From Subtercola boreus (GTDB lineage: Bacteria > Actinomycetota > Actinomycetes > Actinomycetales > Microbacteriaceae), in assembly GCF_003399635.1 (NCBI RefSeq), contig NZ_NBXB01000013.1, positions 1 to 53,721 on the forward strand: a stretch of 53,721 nucleotides of DNA. Direction: 5' to 3'. A model generated the notes under the pieces. The model had not been told where the DNA came from, did no database searches, and saw nothing but the letters and a program-made list of their open reading frames with translations. The stretch's first letter is position 1, and each line of letters opens with the position of its first letter. The translations under genes were made by a program, and so were the position numbers. Below, in pieces: positions 48,219-53,721 of this stretch.

Positions 48219-49520
48219 ATCAGCAGCCAGCCCATCAACCCACCGTCGCGGCTCCTGATGGGCCCGGGCCCGATCAACGCCGATCCCCGGGTGCTGCGTG
48301 CCATGTCGGCGCAGCTCCTCGGGCAGTACGACCCGGCGATGACCGCGTACATGACCGAGACGATGGGCCTCTACCGTGAGGTCTTCCGCACCGCGAACGA
48401 GCAGACGCTCCTCGTCGACGGAACCTCCCGGGCCGGCATCGAAGCGGCTCTCGTCAGCATGATCGAGCCGGGCGATCGTGTGCTCGTGCCGATCTTCGGT
48501 CGCTTCGGTCACCTGCTCCGCGAGATCGCCGAGCGCTGCGGGGCCGAGGTGCACGTGCGCGAGGTCGAGTGGGGCCAGGTCTTCACCCCCGAGCAGATCG
48601 AGCAGGCCATCCGCGAGACGAAGCCAAAGATCCTCGCCGTCGTGCACGGCGACACCTCCACCACCATGGCGCAGCCCCTCGACGAACTCGGCGCGATCTG
48701 CCGCGAGCACGACGTGATCTTCTACACGGATGTCACGGCCTCCCTCGCGGGCAATACCTTCGAGACCGACGCCTGGGGTCTCGACGCGGTCACCGCGGGA
48801 CTCCAGAAATGCCTCGCCGGACCGAGCGGATCGGCTCCCGCAACGTTCTCGCCCCGCGCCGTCGAGCTGATCAACTCGCGCAAGAGCATCGAGGCGGGCA
48901 TCCGTTCAGAAGGCGACGAGGTTCTCCGCGCCCCCATCCGTTCGAACTACTTCGACCTGGCCATGATCTTCGACTACTGGGGCGCCAAGCGCCTGAACCA
49001 TCACACCGAGGCCACTTCGATGCTCTACGGTGCTCGCGAATGCGCCCGGCTGCTCGTCGACGAGGGCATCGGCAACGCCGTCGAGCGGCACCGGATTCAC
49101 GGAGGAGCCATGCTCGAGGGCCTGAAGGGTCTCGGGCTCGAGATCTTCGGCGACCTCTCGCACAAGATGAACAACGTGACGGCCGTGTACATCCCCGACT
49201 CGGTCTCGGGCGACGCGGTGCGCGGGGAGTTGCTCGACGACTTCGGAATCGAGATCGGCACGTCGTTCGGCCCTCTGCACGGCAAAGTCTGGCGCATCGG
49301 CACGATGGGCTACAACGCTCGGAAGGACACCGTGTTGACGACACTCGCGGCGTTCGAGCAGGTGCTGCGCCGGGCAGGCGCGACGGTCACGGCCGGCGGG
49401 GGAGTGGGCGCGGCCTACGAGTTCTACGCGAATGCGAATGCGGATGCGGCTGCGGACCCGACCGACGGCGGGGCGGCCAGGGAGGCCGAACTGGCCGACC
49501 TCGAGCGAGCCGGCCTGTGA
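48219..49520 (+). CDS. Ureidoglycine-glyoxylate aminotransferase-like PLP enzyme
   Basis: This class V aminotransferase of about 433 residues resembles PucG, which moves the amino group of (S)-ureidoglycine to glyoxylate. Seen: RLLMGPGPINADPRVLRAMS, QLLGQYDPAMTAYMTETMGL, FYTDVTASLAGNTFETDAWG, and the Schiff-base Lys in TAGLQKCLAGPSG. The start is unusual: GAGGAG (48207-48212) and a six-base spacer lead to ATC at 48219, with no ATG, GTG or TTG nearby in frame except TTG 48165, which lies in the operator, and ATG 48258, which would cut off the conserved start. The last 35 residues are an Ala/Asp-rich tail. Alanine- or serine-glyoxylate transamination is the alternative. Confidence 0.82.
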   Translation: MSSQPINPPSRLLMGPGPINADPRVLRAMSAQLLGQYDPAMTAYMTETMGLYREVFRTANEQTLLVDGTSRAGIEAALVSMIEPGDRVLVPIFGRFGHLLREIAERCGAEVHVREVEWGQVFTPEQIEQAIRETKPKILAVVHGDTSTTMAQPLDELGAICREHDVIFYTDVTASLAGNTFETDAWGLDAVTAGLQKCLAGPSGSAPATFSPRAVELINSRKSIEAGIRSEGDEVLRAPIRSNYFDLAMIFDYWGAKRLNHHTEATSMLYGARECARLLVDEGIGNAVERHRIHGGAMLEGLKGLGLEIFGDLSHKMNNVTAVYIPDSVSGDAVRGELLDDFGIEIGTSFGPLHGKVWRIGTMGYNARKDTVLTTLAAFEQVLRRAGATVTAGGGVGAAYEFYANANADAAADPTDGGAAREAELADLERAGL

Positions 49521-50869
49521 CAACGCGGCATGCGAGCACCGACGTGATCGACCGCACCGGCGCGCTCTCCCTCCTTGCCCGCTCCGACGAGCTCGCCTCG
49601 TACAGCACCCTGCCGGGTGGCCTGATCCGTCGCGTCTACCTCACCGCTGAGCACCGCGCCGTCAATGCACTCGCCGGCCAGTGGATGATCGAGGCCGGCA
49701 TGCGCACCTGGCAGGATGCCGCGGGCAATCAGTGCGGCCGCCTCGAGGGCAGCACCCCGGGGTTGCCGGCCCTGCTCCTCGGATCGCACCTCGACACGGT
49801 GCCCTCGGCCGGACGCTACGACGGCATCCTCGGGGTGCTCATCGCCATCGCGGCGGTGGACCGCATCCACGCCAGCGGCATCCGGCTCCCTTTCGCGCTC
49901 GAAGTGGTCGCATTCGGAGACGAGGAGGGAACCCGTTTCGGCCGCGCCCTGCTCGGCAGTCGAGCGCTCGCCGGAACCAGCGACCCTGCCTGGCTCGACC
50001 TCACCGACGAACAGGGCATCACCCTTCGCGAGGCCTACCGCGCGTTCGGGCTCGACCCCGACGCACTCGGCGCCGCGGCCCGGCGGCCGGAAGACCTCGT
50101 CGGCTATCTCGAAGCCCACATCGAGCAGGGCCCGTACCTCGAAGAGGCGGGCCACGCGCTGGGCATCGTCTCCACGATCGCCGGTGCACGCCGGTTCTCC
50201 CTCACCGTCAACGGCCGGGCCGGTCATTCGGGCACCCCGTTCGACCGCCGGCACGATGCGCTCGCGGGTGCCGCGGAGATCGTGACCCTCATCGAAGCCA
50301 CGGCCCGGAGCGCCGGCCTCATCGCGACCGTCGGCCACCTCGAGGTTTTCCCCAATGCCGTGAACGTGATCCCGGGCCGGGTGGAGCTGAGCCTCGACCT
50401 GCGCGCCGAGTCCGACGCCGATCGCGACAGGGTCTGGGAGCAGATCAGTGACGCCCTGACGGAGATTTGCGACCGTCGCGGCTTGACCGTCGACGCCCGC
50501 CAGACGCACAGCGCACCGGCCGTGGCCTGCAGCGCGCGGCTTCGGGGCGCCGTCGCCGCGGGAATCGCCCGCACGGGCAACGCCGATCCGCTGCTCCTGC
50601 TCAGCCGCGCGGGACACGACGGGATGGCCGTGGCCGCGGTCACCGAGATCGCGATGCTCTTCATCCGCTGCCGGGGAGGTGTGAGCCACCATCCCGACGA
50701 GCACGTGCTCGCGGCGGATGTCGCGGCGGCGACCGACGCGTTCGAAGCCGCCGTGCTCGCGCTCGTCGCAGCCGAGACGTCGCGGCCGACCCCCGCCCCG
50801 TCGCGCCCGTCCGCCAACCCGTCCGCGGTTCCGCCCGCCGCCCACGCCGACGCCACCCCGCCGGCCTGA
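49517..50869 (+). CDS. Allantoate amidohydrolase (M20-type)
   Basis: This zinc or manganese enzyme releases ammonia from allantoate to form ureidoglycine, the substrate of the preceding gene's product. In 450 residues: LLGSHLDTVPSAGRYDGILG (His/Asp ligands), VVAFGDEEGTRFGRALLGSR (catalytic Glu pair), YLEAHIEQGPYLEEAGHALG and GRAGHSGTPFDRRHDAL. The tail from about 415 on is Ala/Pro-rich. GTG 49517 overlaps the previous stop. N-carbamoyl-amino-acid hydrolase is the main alternative within this family. Confidence 0.88.
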   Translation: MTTRHASTDVIDRTGALSLLARSDELASYSTLPGGLIRRVYLTAEHRAVNALAGQWMIEAGMRTWQDAAGNQCGRLEGSTPGLPALLLGSHLDTVPSAGRYDGILGVLIAIAAVDRIHASGIRLPFALEVVAFGDEEGTRFGRALLGSRALAGTSDPAWLDLTDEQGITLREAYRAFGLDPDALGAAARRPEDLVGYLEAHIEQGPYLEEAGHALGIVSTIAGARRFSLTVNGRAGHSGTPFDRRHDALAGAAEIVTLIEATARSAGLIATVGHLEVFPNAVNVIPGRVELSLDLRAESDADRDRVWEQISDALTEICDRRGLTVDARQTHSAPAVACSARLRGAVAAGIARTGNADPLLLLSRAGHDGMAVAAVTEIAMLFIRCRGGVSHHPDEHVLAADVAAATDAFEAAVLALVAAETSRPTPAPSRPSANPSAVPPAAHADATPPA

Positions 50870-51732
50870 TGCCGCGCCCGGCCGCTCCCGACGCGCCCAT
50901 CGGCCAGCGCATCGATGAGAGCTACGCCGAACTCTCCCCGCAGGAGCAGCGCGCCGCCGACGTCATCCTCGCCCATCTTGATGACCTCGCGCTCTACAAC
51001 GCCAGCGAGATAGCCCGGTTGAGCAGCGTCTCCAAGGCCACGGTCAGCAGACTCTTCCGCAGCCTCGGTTTCGCCGATGCGCAGGAGGTGCGGGAGCACG
51101 CGCGGGCCCTTCGAAGCCAGGGGATCCCCCTCGGCGGTGTCACCCTCGACGCCGAGCGCTCCTCGGCGATCGACACCCACCTCGCGCAGGAGCAGTCGAA
51201 CCTCGCGGTGATGCTCACCACCGTCTCCGACGGCAGACTCGGCGAGGCGGCAGCCCTCATCGGGCGCGCGCGCCGGATCGTCGTGATCGGCCTCCGCAAC
51301 TCGTATCCGGTCGCGCTGCACCTGCGCCAACAGCTCGTCCTGGGGTTCGAGGATGTGCGGCTCGCCCCGCAGCCCGGCCAGTCGATTGGCGAGGAACTGG
51401 CCGGACTGACCGACGGTGACGCCGTGGCGCTCGTCGGGTTCCGTCGTCGCCCGAGCGGGTTCGGCGGGGTTCTGGATGTCGCGTCCGACCTCCGGGTGCC
51501 GGTCGTGCTGCTCGCCGACAGCTCGGCGCGGCGTCACTCCGGCCGTGTCGCGGTGTACCTCGAGTGCCCCGTCGACAGCGTGCTCGCCGTGGACAGCTAC
51601 GCCGCCGCAAACAGCCTCGTCGCTCTGCTCGCGACGGAGAGCCTAGCGGTCGCCGCTCGCGACAGCCGCACCCGGATCGCCTCCATCAACCGCCTCTACG
51701 ACGGGCTCGACGAACTCGAACCCCGGTCCTGA
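50869..51732 (+). CDS. MurR/RpiR family transcriptional regulator
   Basis: The 287-residue regulator has an N-terminal HTH of the RpiR type (YNASEIARLSSVSKATVSRL then FRSLGFADAQEVR) and a C-terminal SIS domain (RIVVIGLRNSYPVALHLRQQ) that usually senses a phosphosugar but may sense other small molecules. The ATG shares one base with the amidohydrolase stop, so it is the third gene of the ureide operon and probably controls it. Confidence 0.9.
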   Translation: MPRPAAPDAPIGQRIDESYAELSPQEQRAADVILAHLDDLALYNASEIARLSSVSKATVSRLFRSLGFADAQEVREHARALRSQGIPLGGVTLDAERSSAIDTHLAQEQSNLAVMLTTVSDGRLGEAAALIGRARRIVVIGLRNSYPVALHLRQQLVLGFEDVRLAPQPGQSIGEELAGLTDGDAVALVGFRRRPSGFGGVLDVASDLRVPVVLLADSSARRHSGRVAVYLECPVDSVLAVDSYAAANSLVALLATESLAVAARDSRTRIASINRLYDGLDELEPRS

Positions 51733-51745
51733 CGTGCGGGTGGCC

Positions 51746-52360
51746 TCACGGCCGAACGGTCTCCGCGCTGTCGATGTCCTCGCCGATCTCGAGATCCGAA
51801 CACTCCACCGAGAGCGCGTCGTGCGCCCGCAGGTAGGCCCGCGCCCCCGAATCTCCGGCGAGGTCTTCGCAAAGATCCGCCCAGTGCACCCGGCCGATGA
51901 ACACCGGATGCCCCGGACGCGAGTCGAACATCGCCTGCACGAGCGCCTCGCGCCGCTCGCTGCGCACGGAATCGGCCGCGGCTCTGACGCGGTCGATGGT
52001 CTCCGGTCGGAGCGAGGGAGTGTCGACCAGCGTCACGATGACTCCGTCGAGCTCGATCGAGGAGAGGGCGTCGATCCCGGCCCGGAGCGACTCCGACATC
52101 CCCTCGGCCCAGAGGTCTGCATTCCGCACGATGAGGCGCGGCTCGTTGCCGAAGGCGACCGCGATCAGCTGCGCGGCCTGCTGCGAGCCTGCCCCCAGAA
52201 CGACGACGACCGGCGAGCATCCGGAATCCAGCAGTACCCGGGTGCCGCGCACGACCCAGGGCTCGCCGCCCCCGGTCTGAACCAGGGCCTTCGGCATGCC
52301 CATCCGACGGCCCGCGCCGGCGGCGAGCAGCATCCCGGCCACGCCCGCTTCGTCACTCAC
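51746..52360 (-). CDS. MobA-like nucleotidyltransferase (molybdenum-cofactor type)
   Basis: The 204-residue protein from GTG 52360 opens GVAGMLLAAGAGRRMGMPKA, the nucleotide-binding loop of MobA/MocA-like transferases. It contains VVVLGAGSQQAAQLIA, ADLWAEGMSESLRAGIDALS and LVDTPSLRPETIDRV. By context it may prepare the molybdenum cofactor of a xanthine dehydrogenase, the step before uric acid; no dehydrogenase gene is in the window. A TACGAT box six bases before the GTG marks a leaderless mRNA. Confidence 0.8.
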   Translation of the reverse strand: MSDEAGVAGMLLAAGAGRRMGMPKALVQTGGGEPWVVRGTRVLLDSGCSPVVVVLGAGSQQAAQLIAVAFGNEPRLIVRNADLWAEGMSESLRAGIDALSSIELDGVIVTLVDTPSLRPETIDRVRAAADSVRSERREALVQAMFDSRPGHPVFIGRVHWADLCEDLAGDSGARAYLRAHDALSVECSDLEIGEDIDSAETVRP

Positions 52361-52366
52361 CCGTTC

Positions 52367-52372
52367 ATCGTA
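52367..52372 (-). promoter_or_regulatory. -10 box of the MobA-like gene
   Basis: Minus-strand TACGAT ends six bases before GTG 52360. A plus-strand TAAGCT at about 52396-52401 probably starts the uraD mRNA. Confidence 0.5.
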
Positions 52373-52432
52373 GGTGTCAGCGCGCCGCTCCGCCCTAAGC
52401 TGAAGACACCGTCTGTCGACCAGGAGGTCACC

Positions 52433-52921
52433 CTGCTGAACCTGCAACCGTCCGAGCTCCGTGAGCTGCTCGTCCCGTGCCTGGCGGTTCCGCGCTGGGT
52501 GGACGAGGTGGTGGATGCCGCACCCTACGATTCGGTCGACTCACTTCTGGCAGGAGCCCGGCACGCTGCAACACCGCTGAGTCCCGCAGAGGTCGCTGAG
52601 GCTCTTGCCGAACACCCGCGGATCGGCGAGAAGCCGGCGGGGGAGGGTGCAGCGCAGAACTTCTCCCGGGGGGAGCAGGCGTCGACCGATGCGGACGACG
52701 CGGTTGTCAACGCAGGGTTAGCCGAGGGGAATGCCGAATACGAGCACCGCTTCGGCCGGATATTCCTGGTCAGGGCGAAAGGACGCACCCGCGCTGAGAT
52801 CCTCGGGGAACTCCGCCGCAGGATGCTGCTCGACGATGCCACAGAGCTGCAGATCGTGGGTGCCGAACTGGCCGACATCGCCCTGCTCCGCCTCGAAACC
52901 TCCCTGGAGCAGTTGTCATGA
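52433..52921 (+). CDS. uraD: OHCU decarboxylase
   Basis: UraD decarboxylates 2-oxo-4-hydroxy-4-carboxy-5-ureidoimidazoline to (S)-allantoin. The 162-residue protein has PRWVDEVVDAAPYDSVDSLL, the catalytic His motif EHPRIGEKPAG, ASTDADDAVVNAGLAEGNAE and the closing YEHRFGRIFLVRAKGRTRAE. A perfect AGGAGG (52422-52427) stands five bases before CTG 52433, with a second CTG next. No ATG, GTG or TTG occurs in frame for at least 60 bases upstream or before the conserved LQPSELRELL, so CTG seems to be the start. It overlaps uraH by ATGA. Confidence 0.88.
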   Translation: MLNLQPSELRELLVPCLAVPRWVDEVVDAAPYDSVDSLLAGARHAATPLSPAEVAEALAEHPRIGEKPAGEGAAQNFSRGEQASTDADDAVVNAGLAEGNAEYEHRFGRIFLVRAKGRTRAEILGELRRRMLLDDATELQIVGAELADIALLRLETSLEQLS

Positions 52922-53259
52922 CCCGGAGCCACGTCACTTCACACGTTCTCGATTCGACTCTGGGGCGCCCGGCGTCGGGGGTACCGGTCTTGCTCGATCG
53001 TTCAGCCGACGGGGTCTGGATGCCCGTGGCCTCTGCCATCACCGACGACGACGGTCGCGCCACCTCCCTCGGGCCCGCCCTGTTGTCGGCGGGTACCTAC
53101 CGGGTGACGTTCGACACCGCGGCGTACTTCGAAGCGACGGGGCAACAGATCTTCTACCCGTCGGTGTCGGTGTCGTTCGTATTGGCCGAGGAGGCCGAGC
53201 ATTACCACATCCCCCTCCTCCTGAGCCCCTTCGCGTACTCGACCTACCGGGGCAGCTGA
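52918..53259 (+). CDS. uraH: 5-Hydroxyisourate hydrolase
   Basis: UraH, a transthyretin-related tetramer, hydrolyses 5-hydroxyisourate to OHCU, the substrate of UraD. The 113-residue protein has the N-terminal SHVTSHVLDSTLGRPASGVP and the C-terminal tetrapeptide YRGS, both diagnostic, with the EHYHIPLLLSPFAYSTY strand. The ATG overlaps the uraD stop. Uricase, which makes its substrate, is not in the window, and the next feature is an rRNA operon leader. Confidence 0.95.
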   Translation: MTRSHVTSHVLDSTLGRPASGVPVLLDRSADGVWMPVASAITDDDGRATSLGPALLSAGTYRVTFDTAAYFEATGQQIFYPSVSVSFVLAEEAEHYHIPLLLSPFAYSTYRGS

Positions 53260-53288
53260 GGCGTGTTTTCGGGGGTTCGCGAGTCGAT

Positions 53289-53317
53289 TTGCATTCTCGC
53301 CAAGACCTCCGTAATGT
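53289..53317 (+). promoter_or_regulatory. rRNA operon upstream promoter
   Basis: TTGCAT (53289-53294), 17 bases, TAATGT (53312-53317), 30 bases after uraH. It is the first of at least two promoters ahead of the rRNA leader. A further TAAGAT at 53429-53434 could be a middle one. Confidence 0.55.
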
Positions 53318-53503
53318 AACTACACGTCACCCCAAAGGTGCCGGAAAGCCGAAGTGCTTCTGGGCCTCAAGTGGGGGCCATCACACCTCAGAAACAGAAA
53401 TGCCTCTGGCGTTTCTGTCGCTGCAGCGTAAGATGTAAAACCACTCCCGCAACGATCGGTTCGGGTTCTTTTGGCGACTTCGGTTGCAGCGAAGAACGCG
53501 GAT

Positions 53504-53531
53504 TTGACAACGCGGCGGGAAGTGCTAAGGT
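53504..53531 (+). promoter_or_regulatory. rRNA operon proximal promoter
   Basis: Perfect -35 TTGACA (53504-53509), 16 bases, TAAGGT (53526-53531). It lies shortly before the antitermination box, as in actinobacterial rrn operons. Confidence 0.7.
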
Positions 53532-53721
53532 AGTGAAGTTGCCCCGAACAGGGTCTGGTTCTGAGAACTGGATCGGTTTGGGAGCGTCCGATCTTTGAGA
53601 ACTCAACAGCGTGCACATTGTCAAATGCCAAATCCCCGTGGCACTTTTTGGGTGTCCGGGTTCCTTTGGGAAATTGAAATTAGTAGGCCCTTCTTTGGGA
53701 GGGTTTACGGACAAGCAAGTC
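53532..53721 (+). ncRNA. rRNA operon leader (16S gene lies beyond the window)
   Basis: The leader contains ATCTTTGAGAACTCAACAGC at about 53591-53610, the boxA-like antitermination and processing element found upstream of actinobacterial 16S genes. It is followed by TGTCAAATGCC. The AT-richer end matches pre-16S spacer. The mature 16S start is not reached. Confidence 0.75.

Noticed and set aside
53532-53721. 16S rRNA gene at the right end
   Set aside because: The leader and boxA-like element are present, but the conserved 16S start is not reached, so no rRNA gene is called.

Overview
The window is about 54 kb of very GC-rich DNA with tightly packed genes, many GTG starts and many ATGA/GTGA stop-start overlaps. 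It looks like the chromosome of a high-GC actinobacterium, most likely a member of the Microbacteriaceae. Signs are the small MGKLIYG protein (DUF7882), the LANTG-type sortase signal, the coenzyme F420 genes, and the gene order leuCD-murA-plsC-gpsA-ddl-thiL-rsmD-recG-coaD ... DUF177-rpmF-rnc-mutM. I saw no transposases, phage genes, tRNAs or CRISPR arrays. All assignments come from reading the sequence; no search was run.

Layout. 1-10.4 kb is a mixed accessory region: an SCO6745-like protein, a PfkB sugar kinase, a maltokinase-cap-like protein, a collapsed iron-siderophore transporter that still carries an iron box, FabH, an acyl-CoA dehydrogenase, a ferritin-like secreted protein, a sortase-anchored surface protein, and a DUF4097-PadR pair. 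10.4-26.7 kb is the housekeeping backbone (leucine, cell wall, phospholipid, thiamine, DNA repair, CoA). It is interrupted by an aldo/keto reductase, a collapsed M3 peptidase, and a TetR-controlled drug exporter. 26.7-32.2 kb holds F420 biosynthesis (cofE, cofC, cofD) and a luciferase-like F420-type oxidoreductase. 32.2-42.4 kb is a pyrimidine-catabolic island: a MocR regulator diverges from an amidohydrolase, a dihydropyrimidinase, a second F420-type oxidoreductase, an ABC importer and an omega-amino-acid transaminase. 43.5-46.2 kb returns to the backbone (DUF177, L32, RNase III, MutM). 47-53.3 kb carries purine-ring (ureide) catabolism. The last 460 bases are the promoter and leader of an rRNA operon whose 16S gene lies beyond the window.

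How the genes work together. The pyrimidine island can import a pyrimidine-like compound, open the dihydropyrimidine ring, release beta-alanine and transaminate it. The usual flavin/FeS dihydropyrimidine dehydrogenase is missing, and a predicted F420-dependent enzyme sits where it would be expected, a few kb from the F420 biosynthetic genes. The ureide genes cover hydroxyisourate hydrolysis, OHCU decarboxylation, allantoate hydrolysis and ureidoglycine transamination. One 10-base operator-like motif is shared by the pyrimidine promoter and the aminotransferase promoter 14.5 kb away, which suggests joint control of nucleobase-nitrogen use.

Cross-cutting signals: at least fourteen genes or ORFs start 6-7 bases after a TANNNT box (leaderless transcripts); three genes have collapsed to their two ends; two ureide genes have strong ribosome-binding sites but no ATG/GTG/TTG start; and three convergent gene pairs are separated by long perfect inverted repeats.
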